From Candidatus Nanoarchaeia archaeon (lineage in GTDB: Archaea > Nanobdellota > Nanobdellia > Pacearchaeales > GW2011-AR1), in NCBI GenBank assembly GCA_028718805.1, contig JAQUKY010000004.1, positions 1 through 64,000 of the forward strand: 64,000 nucleotides of DNA, given 5' to 3'. The translations under genes were made by a program, and so were the position numbers. Shown here in pieces: positions 16,717 to 25,120 of this stretch. The first letter of the stretch is position 1, and every line of letters starts with the position of its first letter. The notes under the pieces are model-generated. The model was not told where the DNA came from and made no database searches. It saw nothing but the letters and a program-made list of their open reading frames with translations.

Positions 16717-16719
16717 AAA

Positions 16720-16968
16720 ATGGATAATGTATTCCCTTGGATTTACTTCCCACCAATTTATGATTCTGTGTTTAATCTTAAAAAGATTATTCCTTCAAGA
16801 ATTAAAAGCCCAAAAGCTGAATATTTTACTTTAGAGGGTATTAACAGAGAATTAACCCCTCTAAGATTTGGTGATAAAAAACAAATAGAATTGTTGAAAG
16901 TTTTGGATGTCATAGGTGAGGCAATGGAAGAAGATTTTGCTTTTGAAGTAAGATTTTATGTTAACTGA
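16720..16968 (+). CDS. Small hypothetical protein
   Basis: 82 residues, soluble, no recognised motif. It starts three bases after the preceding stop, so it is the third gene of a compact cluster (16034-16968). The sequence is rich in aromatic residues at the N-terminus (PWIYFPPIYDSVF). Confidence 0.5.
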   Translation: MDNVFPWIYFPPIYDSVFNLKKIIPSRIKSPKAEYFTLEGINRELTPLRFGDKKQIELLKVLDVIGEAMEEDFAFEVRFYVN

Positions 16969-16982
16969 GTTTTCTCATAGTT

Positions 16983-17969
16983 TTAAATCTCCCCCTTCTT
17001 AATCTTCATCCTTTTTTTATCCCTGCCAATTAAAATAACTCTTGAAAATTCATGCTCGTCAAGGATTTTGTAAGGTTTGCCAAGTTGTTTTTCTATCTTT
17101 TCTGCATAATCTTGAACTTCTTCATAGGTTGGCATTGCATCATAACCCATGCCCTTCCTGTTTCTTGCATACCCAACACTCATATAACCCTTTACCTCAA
17201 TAAAATCACTTTTTGATTTATTTATTAATTCTGCATAATCTTTAACAAATTCATCTTTCATATTGCTGTTGATTCCCTTAACTAAAGTCATCCTGATGAC
17301 TGTTCGAGTTTTTTCTTTTAATTTTGGAAACAAAGAAAGAGTTTCATTAAATTTTTTCCACGCATTTTTTGTCTTAGAATTATGCCATTTATTATAAAGC
17401 TTTTCATTTGGAGAATTTAGTGAAAGATACAATTGGGTAGGCAATTCTCGTTCTTTATTAAGCTTGCTTAATATACCAGGATTCAAACCATTTGTTACAA
17501 GGAAACTAGTTTTCCCTCTTTTTCTTAATAATGAAATTAATTCTCCTATTTTAGGATATAATGTTGGTTCTCCTGTAAGAGAAATTGCAAATTGCATTGG
17601 CTCTTGAGCTTCTTTCAACTTTTTTTTATTGACTTTTTCATTACCATTAAACCCGCTTAATAATTTTCTTTGTTGTTTTATGCATACTTCTATAATCTCT
17701 TTTGGAGAATTAGTTTCTTCTTTTTTCATATCATCTCCAGAGGTTAATTCAATTGCTCTCCAGCAATGAATACACTTATTTTGGCAGAAAACGGCACTGC
17801 ATGACATTTGGCAGCATCGGTGGCTTTTAATTCCATAGAATTTCTGCTTGTAACACTCTCCCTCATCTCTTAAAGAACTTTTTGTCCATCTGCAAATTTG
17901 CACAGCAGAATGGTTTCCAACGATTCCGTAATGCTGCTTCTTTAAATTATCAATAAGTTTTTTATTCAT
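16983..17969 (-). CDS. taw1: 4-demethylwyosine synthase (Taw1/TYW1)
   Basis: 328 residues. The radical SAM cluster motif CQNKCIHC has Cys62, Cys66 and Cys69. Earlier cysteines (26, 39 and 52/53) are where archaeal Taw1 binds its second iron-sulfur cluster. FAISLTGEPTLYPKIGELI is the family's GEP motif region. Taw1 condenses N1-methylguanosine-37 of tRNA-Phe with pyruvate in wybutosine synthesis. It is convergent with the small gene cluster and lies downstream of the site-2 protease on the same strand. Confidence 0.92.
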   Translation of the reverse strand: MNKKLIDNLKKQHYGIVGNHSAVQICRWTKSSLRDEGECYKQKFYGIKSHRCCQMSCSAVFCQNKCIHCWRAIELTSGDDMKKEETNSPKEIIEVCIKQQRKLLSGFNGNEKVNKKKLKEAQEPMQFAISLTGEPTLYPKIGELISLLRKRGKTSFLVTNGLNPGILSKLNKERELPTQLYLSLNSPNEKLYNKWHNSKTKNAWKKFNETLSLFPKLKEKTRTVIRMTLVKGINSNMKDEFVKDYAELINKSKSDFIEVKGYMSVGYARNRKGMGYDAMPTYEEVQDYAEKIEKQLGKPYKILDEHEFSRVILIGRDKKRMKIKKGEI

Positions 17970-18002
17970 AAAAATACGAGAATAAACTTGTTTAAAAAAC
18001 TA

Positions 18003-19469
18003 TCAGAAAATAGCTAAAAACCATCCTACCATTAATAACAAAAAAATTCCCAGGATTACATAGGTCATTACTTTAAATGCCCATTGCCCAGCTTTTTCAC
18101 TTCCGGTTATTCCGGCAATTGTCAGCATAAACATTCTTCCTCCGTCAAAAAGAGCAACAGGCAGCATATTCATCAAGGCAACGCTAATATTAACCAGAGC
18201 CAGCCACCAGATTAAATAATATATAAAAATGACTAGATCTGTGTTAAATCTAGGTTCATAATAAGTTCCGGGTTTTTCAAAGAAATTAAAGAATTGATAA
18301 ACTCTCCCTATGAGTCTTGTATTCTGATTTAAGACCCCTATCCCAATAACTGCTCTGCTTTTATTCTGCGAATCCTCTCCTAATGTCAGATTATAGTTTA
18401 AGATTGTATTATTATCTTTTGTCTTGATATTTACCTTATCTCCTACCTTATAATTATCCAAAATTATCGCCAAATCGTCATGAGTTTTAATTTTATTTCC
18501 ATCTATTTCAATTATAATCCCCTTAAGCCCAGCATTTATTGCAGGAAGGTCCTCATATAGCGCAACTTGAGCTCCTCCGACAGCTAATTGTTCTTTTAAA
18601 TTATCAACTGTAATAAAATAACTTTTGTTATTCGCAGTAATTTTTGTTAGATTTATCTGGTTTTCGTCAATTCCTAAAATTAGATCATCTGTTAAATTAT
18701 TTTCATTTATAATTGCTAATAATGCCTCATTAGAAGGGTTAACTACTCTTTTTCCATCTAACATACTTATATTACTCACACTTACAATCCCAGGACTGTA
18801 TGTATTAAACATAGCTCCTGCAGGAGCATAAGTTAAAACAAAAAATAAAGATAATAAAAGGAAGAATAGAATAGCTAGTACCAAATTAGTAAACGTTCCT
18901 GCAGACAGAATAGTTATCTGTTTTAATTTTGATTTTTTTAACATTTGTTTTTCATCAGGTTCAACAAATGCAGCTAAAAAAGGTCCCAAAAATCCAAAAC
19001 CAGTTGTTTTAATCTTTATATTGTACAGTTTAGCATAAATTCCATGAGAAAATTCATGAAAAACAGCAATTACTGCAATTGCGATTATCCAATATGTAAA
19101 ATAAAAAGGTGGAAGAAAATCTATTTTGAAAATAGAAGGAAGATAGGGTATTAAGGGGATTAATGGAGGGACTTTTATTGCTCTTACAATATCTGGGCTT
19201 TTAAGATATATGTAAGCTATTTGCCCTAGCAAATAGAGCATTAGTACCATTAGAATATAGCCTGCAGCAATAATAAAGTAACCTAGCACCTTAAGAGTTT
19301 TTTTGTATTTGCCTCCAACATAATTAATAAACTTTATACCTACTTGAGTTCTGTAGAGATACATAATCCCTTCTCTTTTAAGATTGCTTCTCCTTTTGTA
19401 AAGAAAGATTATAACTCCTAAAGTAAATAAAATCAGAAATGTTAAATCATAATAAAAAAATCCTGCCAT
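18003..19469 (-). CDS. Site-2 protease (M50 zinc metalloprotease) with PDZ-like region
   Basis: 488 residues. Several membrane helices are present. The zinc site HEFSH is at about residues 137-141 in VAVFHEFSHGIYAK. The second catalytic motif ALFDGGRM lies near residue 440 in a late helix. About 200 residues between them form an outer or PDZ-like region (DLPAINAGLKGIIIEIDG). Family members cut membrane-bound substrates such as anti-sigma factors or envelope-stress sensors. Substrate here is unknown. An interspersed leader element precedes the gene. Confidence 0.9.
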   Translation of the reverse strand: MAGFFYYDLTFLILFTLGVIIFLYKRRSNLKREGIMYLYRTQVGIKFINYVGGKYKKTLKVLGYFIIAAGYILMVLMLYLLGQIAYIYLKSPDIVRAIKVPPLIPLIPYLPSIFKIDFLPPFYFTYWIIAIAVIAVFHEFSHGIYAKLYNIKIKTTGFGFLGPFLAAFVEPDEKQMLKKSKLKQITILSAGTFTNLVLAILFFLLLSLFFVLTYAPAGAMFNTYSPGIVSVSNISMLDGKRVVNPSNEALLAIINENNLTDDLILGIDENQINLTKITANNKSYFITVDNLKEQLAVGGAQVALYEDLPAINAGLKGIIIEIDGNKIKTHDDLAIILDNYKVGDKVNIKTKDNNTILNYNLTLGEDSQNKSRAVIGIGVLNQNTRLIGRVYQFFNFFEKPGTYYEPRFNTDLVIFIYYLIWWLALVNISVALMNMLPVALFDGGRMFMLTIAGITGSEKAGQWAFKVMTYVILGIFLLLMVGWFLAIF

Positions 19470-19500
19470 TTTTTGTTTTATAGTTTGCTTTTTATTTACT

Positions 19501-19566
19501 TTTTGTTAATATTAAAATAAACGATTTAAAATAGGGTATGAGTAGATTAAACTGCTCGATAACGTA
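19501..19566 (-). repeat. Interspersed leader element (copy c, site-2 protease)
   Basis: On the minus strand GAGCAG/CTACTC enclose the loop TTTAAT, followed by TCATACCCTATTTTAAATCG and a TTTA-rich tail. It ends about 30 bases before the protease start. Confidence 0.5.
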
Positions 19567-19595
19567 TCTTTGTTTTATTATCTTTTTGATTAGTT

Positions 19596-19760
19596 TTATT
19601 TTCTTCTAACAGGCCTAAATGCCTTATGCAGGCATTTTCTGCATCTGATTTTTCCCTCTAATATTTTTCTGGATTCTGCTCTTATTTTTGTTTTGCAGTG
19701 CTTGCAGACAAATACATTATGGTACATTCTTGCTTGTGCTGCAGGTAATTTTGTTGGCAT
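19596..19760 (-). CDS. rpl40e: Ribosomal protein eL40
   Basis: 54 residues. The zinc ribbon has Cys19, Cys22, Cys40 and Cys43 (VFVCKHC and IRCRKC), with ARMYHNVFVC at the start and a basic FRPVRRK tail. This is the typical short archaeal eL40 of the large ribosomal subunit. It lies 26 bases downstream of the aIF5A gene on the same strand. Confidence 0.95.
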   Translation of the reverse strand: MPTKLPAAQARMYHNVFVCKHCKTKIRAESRKILEGKIRCRKCLHKAFRPVRRK

Positions 19761-19786
19761 TTTTATTTATTATTGATATTTAACCC

Positions 19787-20176
19787 CTAAATCTTTCTTT
19801 TAATCAATTTAACTCCTTCAATATCCCAATATTCTACTTGATCCCCATCTTTTAAATTTTCCTTAACCTCGCCAACCATTGGCAATTCCAATGTTTCATA
19901 ATTCTCTAAATCCATTATGCTTGCTTTATCTCCTGAAATTGATAAAATCTGCCCTCTATTTTTGTTAACTAAAGGTACATCAAATCTTTCATGCCCGCTG
20001 ACAACTAAAACCTTTTTCTTTTCATCAATAATGCTGATTGCTTCTATTCTGCATTTAGTGTGCCCGTGCTTTCCAGTCTTGCTCATATCATTAGTTCTGA
20101 CAATACAGGGAACATTATCTATCACGATTGTTGCGCCTGGCTTCGCTTCTGTAGCATCAATTAGTTTAAGAGGCAT
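19787..20176 (-). CDS. eif5a: Translation factor aIF5A
   Basis: 129 residues. The hypusination loop SKTGKHGHTK contains Lys36, the residue modified to deoxyhypusine/hypusine. The N-terminal SH3-like and C-terminal OB-like domains are both present at the normal length. It promotes peptide bond formation at difficult sequences and release. eL40 follows on the same strand. Confidence 0.96.
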   Translation of the reverse strand: MPLKLIDATEAKPGATIVIDNVPCIVRTNDMSKTGKHGHTKCRIEAISIIDEKKKVLVVSGHERFDVPLVNKNRGQILSISGDKASIMDLENYETLELPMVGEVKENLKDGDQVEYWDIEGVKLIKRKI

Positions 20177-20218
20177 AAAGGATAAATCAAAATTGCGTTT
20201 ATAAATGTTTTTGTAAAC

Positions 20219-21064
20219 TTAATTTCTAAATCTGCAAGAAAATCTTCCTCGGTAGATGCTATTTTTTAATGCGCTGCATGGGATTTCTTCATTGTAACAG
20301 GTATAAACTGCTTTTTTAGAGCCGCAGTCACATTTTTTGTTTTCAAATGAATTACTGCAGGTGATAATTAGCGCAGGATATTTATCCATTAATTTTTCAG
20401 CAATTAGTGGAATTTTTTTTGATTCCTTATAACTTAAAGCTAAATCTGAGTTTTCCAGACCTCTCCCTTGTTTTACAAATTTTAACAAATGCCATCTAGT
20501 GTCAGTTAATTCATCCGCCCTTAAGCGTGTTGTGTTGAACCATTTATGAAAAGCAAACAGGCTCATCATCTTGGCAATTTCTTCTAATCTATTAAAATTT
20601 TTTTTAATCACTACGGTTTCAAAAGAATAAGGAATCTTTAAGATAGTTACTTTGTCAATACTGGCATATAGGAGATTTGTATATTCTTTTTTCTTTTTTT
20701 CAGGGTTGGTTATGCTTTCATGGATTTTCTCTCTTCCATGGTATGAGAAAATTACCTCATCAATATTTTTATCCATATCTTTCAACCATCCTAAAGGCAG
20801 GGAATAATCATAAAAAATTCCAGAAGAAAGAATCTTCACTTTTTTATTTTTGCTCTTAATTAATTTGCATATTTTATTTAATTTTGGATGTTCAAATGGT
20901 TCGCCTCCGGATAACCTGACAACATTAAAATCCTCGTATTTATCAATTATCTCTTCAATCTTATTTAAACTTAGGAAAATATCCCCTTTCGGGCCTGCTA
21001 TAGTAGAACATAAAATGCAATTCAAAGAACAGCGGTTTGTGATTTCTAAAGTCAGTTCTTTCAT
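20219..21064 (-). CDS. Radical SAM protein of unknown function
   Basis: 281 residues. The cluster motif RCSLNCILC supplies Cys12, Cys16 and Cys19, followed by the SAM-binding RLSGGEPFEHP. The C-terminal half has extra cysteines (ITCS, KCDCGS, TCYNEEIPCS), so an auxiliary cluster or SPASM-like region is possible. The substrate is unknown. It is divergent from the FKBP gene at 21145. Confidence 0.85.
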   Translation of the reverse strand: MKELTLEITNRCSLNCILCSTIAGPKGDIFLSLNKIEEIIDKYEDFNVVRLSGGEPFEHPKLNKICKLIKSKNKKVKILSSGIFYDYSLPLGWLKDMDKNIDEVIFSYHGREKIHESITNPEKKKKEYTNLLYASIDKVTILKIPYSFETVVIKKNFNRLEEIAKMMSLFAFHKWFNTTRLRADELTDTRWHLLKFVKQGRGLENSDLALSYKESKKIPLIAEKLMDKYPALIITCSNSFENKKCDCGSKKAVYTCYNEEIPCSALKNSIYRGRFSCRFRN

Positions 21065-21144
21065 ACTTTTTATAAAAAACTTCTATAAATTTAAATATTA
21101 TTGCATTAGATTAAATTTATAAACAAATAAAATAGGGGTTTAAT

Positions 21145-21876
21145 ATGACAACTGTTCAAAAAAACGATTTTATTGAAATAGAATTTACAGGGAAAGCAAA
21201 TAATGAAATATTTGACACTACCCATAAAGAAGAAGCTAAGAAAATAGGAATAGAAGCTGATGTTAAGCCAATAATTGTTTCTGTAGGAAATGAAATGCTG
21301 TTAAAAGGACTTGATAAAAATCTAGAGGGAAAAGAAATTGCAAAACAATATTCAATAAAACTTGCTCCTGAAGAAGCATTTGGGAAAAGAAATCCGAGTT
21401 TAATAAAAACAATTCCTATAAAAGTTTTTAGAGAGAAAAATATGAATCCTGTTCCAGGACTTACACTTCAGATGGACAATTATCTAACTAAGATATTATC
21501 AGTTTCAGGGGGCAGGGTGACTGTTGATTTTAATAACCCTCTTGCTGGAAAAGAAATTGAATACGATTTCAAGATTTTAAAAAAAGTCGAGGATATTAAA
21601 GAAAAGATTAATGCTTTGCAGGATTTCTTTTTTAGGAACAGATTTGAATTTACAATTAATGAAACAGATAAAAAAATAATTTTAAAGGAAGAAAAAATTC
21701 TGCCTTTTTTGCAGATATTTCAGGAAAAGTTTAAGGAGATTTTAGGATATGGTTTTGAGATATTCAAGGAAGATAAAAAAGAAAAAAAGCAGGAAGATAG
21801 GAAAATTGAGATTAAACCAGCAGCTCCTAAAAAACAAATTGATAACAACAAAAACAAAAGTGTTAATGAACTATAA
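21145..21876 (+). CDS. FKBP-type peptidyl-prolyl isomerase (SlyD-like, long archaeal type)
   Basis: 243 residues. The first 80 carry the FKBP core split by an insertion (IEIEFTGKANNEIFDTT, then LKGLDKNLEGKE, PEEAFGKRNPSLI), which matches the SlyD/long archaeal FKBP layout. DFNNPLAGKEIEYDF ends the catalytic domain. A C-terminal extension of about 90 residues ends in a lysine-rich, probably disordered tail. The function is folding of nascent or stressed proteins in the cytoplasm. A TATA-like ATTTATAAAC lies upstream. Confidence 0.92.
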   Translation: MTTVQKNDFIEIEFTGKANNEIFDTTHKEEAKKIGIEADVKPIIVSVGNEMLLKGLDKNLEGKEIAKQYSIKLAPEEAFGKRNPSLIKTIPIKVFREKNMNPVPGLTLQMDNYLTKILSVSGGRVTVDFNNPLAGKEIEYDFKILKKVEDIKEKINALQDFFFRNRFEFTINETDKKIILKEEKILPFLQIFQEKFKEILGYGFEIFKEDKKEKKQEDRKIEIKPAAPKKQIDNNKNKSVNEL

Positions 21877-21898
21877 ATTACTGATAAAAAAATAAAGA

Positions 21899-22219
21899 TT
21901 AATTGGTTTTTCTTTTTGTGTAAATATTATAATTTGTAATAAGCATCCCACCGCATATATCCAATGAACCCAATTGAATATATTCTTCATCTTTTATTTC
22001 TATTAACAAATTTTCAACATCAGAATTAGACATTTTTATTAAATAGTTTTGCATTTTTTTTAATTCATTTTTTCCCTTTATTTTATAAAATTCATCAGAG
22101 ATTAGTGACTTTAAACTCATTGGTTTCGGCGCATTCAATTGTACTTCTTCACCAATTTCAGTGAACCCTATTAATCCTCTGTCATCCGTACTCATAATAT
22201 CAATAAGCTTATGACCCAT
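21899..22219 (-). CDS. Hypothetical protein divergent from ftsZ
   Basis: 106 residues, soluble, no recognised motif; two cysteines only near the end. It is transcribed divergently from ftsZ. Both genes begin at a core promoter of identical sequence held in one 14-base inverted repeat (see the promoter entry). Shared control with cell division is therefore likely, but the function is unknown. Confidence 0.55.
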   Translation of the reverse strand: MGHKLIDIMSTDDRGLIGFTEIGEEVQLNAPKPMSLKSLISDEFYKIKGKNELKKMQNYLIKMSNSDVENLLIEIKDEEYIQLGSLDICGGMLITNYNIYTKRKTN

Positions 22220-22243
22220 TTTGACTCTTAATCTGTACGCTTC

Positions 22244-22306
22244 TTAAAGATTATTGCAGATAAACATATCTTATCAAAATAGCAATAAAAACGCAATAAT
22301 CTTTAA
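22244..22306. promoter_or_regulatory. Divergent promoter pair in a 14-base inverted repeat
   Basis: TTAAAGATTATTGC at 22244-22257 is the exact reverse complement of GCAATAATCTTTAA at 22293-22306. Each arm contains a TTTAAA/TTTAAG-type TATA box about 26 bases before the start codon on its own side (22219 minus and 22331 plus). The identical core promoters could respond to one regulator bound between or over them. Confidence 0.6.
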
Positions 22307-22330
22307 ATACAGATTTAAGCTTTTTTTGAG

Positions 22331-23545
22331 ATGGAAGAGGATTATGAAAGAGGCGACTATGAGAGGTTTGGAGACGAGAAAGAGTCAGACACTCCATTAA
22401 CAGATTCTTTAAGGAGAAATATGAAAGGTTTTTCCAGGCCAGAAGGAGGATTTACAAAATCAAAACTTCCCTCTCCAATTGATGTAAATCCGGAGCTTGC
22501 TGAAATAGACAGGGAATTAGAAGAATTAGTTAAAAGGCAGCAGTCTAAAGTAAAAGTTTTTGGGGTGGGGGGCGGAGGAGGAAACACTATTTCTAGAATG
22601 AGGGAAATTGGAATTAAAGGAGGAGAATTTATAGCAGTTAATACTGATGCTCAGGATTTGCTTTACACAAGTGCAGATTATAAATTATTAATTGGAAGAG
22701 AATTAACAATGGGGCTTGGAGCAGGAAGCAACCCAAAAATAGGAGAAGAAGCAGCTCATGAATCAGAGCAGGAAATCAAGAAGAAATTAGCTGGATGTGA
22801 TATGGTTTTTGTTACATGCGGGTTAGGAGGAGGAACAGGAACCGGAGCAGCTCCGGTAATTGCAGAATTAGCAAAAAAACAAGGAGCATTGACAATAGGC
22901 GTTGTTACATTACCATTTACAATTGAAGGAAAGAAAAGAAATGAGAATGCAGAATATGGATTAGAAAGAATGGAATCAGTTGTTGATACTTTAATAGTTA
23001 TTCCAAATGATAAATTATTGGAAATCGCACCTGAATTGCCTTTGCAGACTGCATTTAAAGTTGCAGATGAAATCTTAACAAATGCAGTTAAAGGGGTTAC
23101 TGAATTAGTAACAAAAGCAGGGCTTGTTAATCTTGATTTTGCAGATATAAGGGCAGTTATGACAAACGGAGGAGTTTCATTAATTGGTATGGGTGAATCT
23201 GATTCTGCTAAAAGAGCACATGATGCAGTAGAAAAAGCTATTTCAAATCCTCTTCTTGATGTTGATATTTCAAATGCAATGGGAGCATTGGTTAATATTA
23301 TCGGGGGGAATGACATGAGCTTGGATGAAGCAAGGGATATTATAGCAAGTGTTGGAGAAAAACTTTCCCCTGAGGCAAAAATGATATGGGGAGCACAACT
23401 CTCTCCTGAAATGGAAAAATCAATCAGAGTAATGATTATTATTACAGGAGTAAAATCTCCTCAGATTATCGGAGCAGATCTTCCTGATGATTTAAAACAG
23501 CAGATTGAAATTTCTGATGATTTAGGAATTGAGTTTTTGGAATAA
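22331..23545 (+). CDS. ftsZ: Cell division GTPase FtsZ
   Basis: 404 residues. An N-terminal extension of about 70 acidic residues precedes the GTP-binding fold. The tubulin signature GGGTGTG lies at about residues 167-173. VKVFGVGGGGGNTI and NTDAQDL mark the N-terminal nucleotide-binding part. SepF lies 3.8 kb downstream and SecE follows soon after. The transcript is probably leaderless from the TATA box at about 22302-22306. Confidence 0.97.
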   Translation: MEEDYERGDYERFGDEKESDTPLTDSLRRNMKGFSRPEGGFTKSKLPSPIDVNPELAEIDRELEELVKRQQSKVKVFGVGGGGGNTISRMREIGIKGGEFIAVNTDAQDLLYTSADYKLLIGRELTMGLGAGSNPKIGEEAAHESEQEIKKKLAGCDMVFVTCGLGGGTGTGAAPVIAELAKKQGALTIGVVTLPFTIEGKKRNENAEYGLERMESVVDTLIVIPNDKLLEIAPELPLQTAFKVADEILTNAVKGVTELVTKAGLVNLDFADIRAVMTNGGVSLIGMGESDSAKRAHDAVEKAISNPLLDVDISNAMGALVNIIGGNDMSLDEARDIIASVGEKLSPEAKMIWGAQLSPEMEKSIRVMIIITGVKSPQIIGADLPDDLKQQIEISDDLGIEFLE

Positions 23546-23549
23546 AAAG

Positions 23550-23750
23550 ATGGATGAAAAAGAACGTTCTGATTTGGTAAAAACAATAACTGAAAGCATC
23601 GAAAAATATAATGATTTACCTGAAGAAGAAAGAAATTTTATGCAATTGCAAAATGATTCTGTTGTTTTAGGATATATGTATGGATTATGGAAAAGCGGAG
23701 CGTATGCTATTTATCGAAGAATAAATGGAAACTTGGTTCCATGTTTATAA
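23550..23750 (+). CDS. Small hypothetical protein after ftsZ
   Basis: 66 residues from the ATG at 23550, five bases after the ftsZ stop; an upstream frame start would run into ftsZ. It is acidic and helical (MDEKERSDLVKTITESIEK) with no recognised domain. The tight spacing suggests it is co-transcribed with ftsZ. Confidence 0.55.
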   Translation: MDEKERSDLVKTITESIEKYNDLPEEERNFMQLQNDSVVLGYMYGLWKSGAYAIYRRINGNLVPCL

Positions 23751-23794
23751 TTCTGGTTAGAATAATTTAAAAACCCCTCTTCTCTTTTAATTTT

Positions 23795-23968
23795 ATGATA
23801 GAAAAGATAAAATCATTTGGAAGCCAGTGTGTAAGGGTCTGGAAACTTCTTAGAAAGCCCTCCGGAGATGAATTCAAAACCGTCGCAAAGGTTTCTGCCC
23901 TTGGATTAGGATTAATAGGAGTATTAGGATTCTTAATTTCAATTGTCATGAATTTTCTGAATTTATAA
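23795..23968 (+). CDS. secE: Protein translocase subunit SecE (Sec61 gamma)
   Basis: 57 residues. An amphipathic N-terminal helix (EKIKSFGSQCVRVWKLLRKP) is followed by the conserved F-x-x-x-A-K turn and one membrane helix (GLGLIGVLGFLISIVMNF). This is the expected single-helix archaeal SecE. A TATA-like AATTTAAAAAC about 26 bases before the ATG implies its own leaderless transcript. Confidence 0.9.
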   Translation: MIEKIKSFGSQCVRVWKLLRKPSGDEFKTVAKVSALGLGLIGVLGFLISIVMNFLNL

Positions 23969-24012
23969 TACAGGATAACAATATTTAAAAATAAAGATTA
24001 TATAATATCCAG

Positions 24013-24333
24013 ATGGGTTTAAAAGATAGGTTATTAGATTATTCCCCTCTCTGTATTATGGGGGCATTTTTGTTTTTGGGACTTTCAATTGGGAGAGTTT
24101 TTGGTTCTAGGGGAGACGAAAAAATTTATTCTTTTAAATATAAAAGCGAGCCCGCAAAACTTATGAGAGAAAATATAAGACTGGGGCCCGATAAGTATTT
24201 TATTCTTATTGGAGATAAAGATAAGGTTGCAGGAGAATTAACAACCGATGATGGCAAAAGAATTAGTATTCAAGATAGATTTTATCATGGTGCCCTTAAC
24301 GGAAGGTATGATATAAGGGATGTAAAGAACTAA
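24013..24333 (+). CDS. Small membrane-anchored hypothetical protein
   Basis: 106 residues with one N-terminal membrane helix (about 13-30) and a soluble domain of about 75 residues outside or inside the cell. The promoter has a TATA-like TATTTAAAAATA upstream. Between secE and spt5, but no family link is recognised. Confidence 0.6.
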   Translation: MGLKDRLLDYSPLCIMGAFLFLGLSIGRVFGSRGDEKIYSFKYKSEPAKLMRENIRLGPDKYFILIGDKDKVAGELTTDDGKRISIQDRFYHGALNGRYDIRDVKN

Positions 24334-24386
24334 AATGCAAATAACAAATAACAAAATATTTATAAACCCATAATTTTAAATAATAT

Positions 24387-24559
24387 TAGGCTTCTATGAT
24401 AGTTGACACTTAGTGGGCTTAGAAGTCAGGCATAAAACAAAAAACAACTGAAAACAAAATCAGTAATATATAAAAACGAAAATAAGCTGTTCATGAGGAG
24501 CTTAACCTTCTCATCTGCATACCTTAACATCGTCTAATAAATTACTAAAGAACAAAAAA
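24387..24559 (+). promoter_or_regulatory. spt5-rpl11 leader
   Basis: A TATA-like ATATTTATAAACC near 24355-24368 would start transcription near 24387, leaving a leader of about 173 bases. It contains an 8-pair hairpin (GGCTTCTA near 24391 with TAGAAGTC near 24420) and the interspersed leader element at 24490-24552. Ribosomal-protein autoregulation is a possibility. No coding frame is seen. Confidence 0.45.
24490..24552 (+). repeat. Interspersed leader element (copy d, spt5)
   Basis: Stem ATGAGGAG/CTTCTCAT with the 6-base loop CTTAAC, then CTGCATACCTTAACATCG and TCTAATAAATTACTAA. It ends seven bases before the spt5 ATG. This is the best-folded copy. Confidence 0.6.
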
Positions 24560-25120
24560 ATGATATTTATTATTAAAGTAACAACAAATAAGGAAGACAG
24601 GGCAATGGAACTTATCTCTGATAAGATTCACAAAAAACAGCTTAATGTTTATTCTCTTGCCCGACCTCATGGTCTTAGAGGATACATTTTCTTAGAAGCA
24701 GAGGAAAGAGAATCTGCAGAAGAAGCTGTTTATAATCTTCCTTATGTAAAAGGGATTATAGGAAAGACAGTTACCTATGAAGAGATTAAAAATATGTTAG
24801 AACCAGTTATTGAAGAGATTAACATAGAAAGAGGGGATATAGTAGAAATTATAGGCGAACCATTTAAAAAAGAGAAAGCAAAGGTTATTAGGGTTGATAA
24901 ATCAAAAGGAGAAGCAGTAGTGACTCTTTTAGCTGCTGTTGTTCCTATTCCAGTAACAGTTAAAATTGATAATGTTAAAGTTATAAGAAGAGAGAAAGAA
25001 GAAGAGGAAGCAGAAGAAACAGAAAGTTCTTCTGAAACAAAACAAGAGTCCGATGAGCTTCCGAAAATAAACAAAGACCAGGATTATAACACAGGAGGAT
25101 TATTGCAAGATGAATATTAA
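24560..25120 (+). CDS. spt5: Transcription elongation factor Spt5 (NusG homologue)
   Basis: 186 residues. An NGN domain (first 85 residues, with RPHGLRGYIFLEAE) is followed by a KOW domain (GDIVEIIGEPFKKEKAKVI, then a beta-barrel end). The acidic low-complexity tail after residue 150 is unusual in length. It binds RNA polymerase and stimulates elongation. It overlaps rpl11 by 11 bases and shares its leader. Confidence 0.95.
   Translation: MIFIIKVTTNKEDRAMELISDKIHKKQLNVYSLARPHGLRGYIFLEAEERESAEEAVYNLPYVKGIIGKTVTYEEIKNMLEPVIEEINIERGDIVEIIGEPFKKEKAKVIRVDKSKGEAVVTLLAAVVPIPVTVKIDNVKVIRREKEEEEAEETESSSETKQESDELPKINKDQDYNTGGLLQDEY

Noticed and set aside
22756..23316. 186-residue minus-strand frame inside ftsZ
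   Set aside because: Antisense shadow of the conserved FtsZ GTPase core.
24387..24560. C/D-box small RNA in the Spt5 leader (ATGATAG and CTGA present)
   Set aside because: The boxes deviate from consensus and the C'/D' pair is not clear; not enough to call an sRNA.
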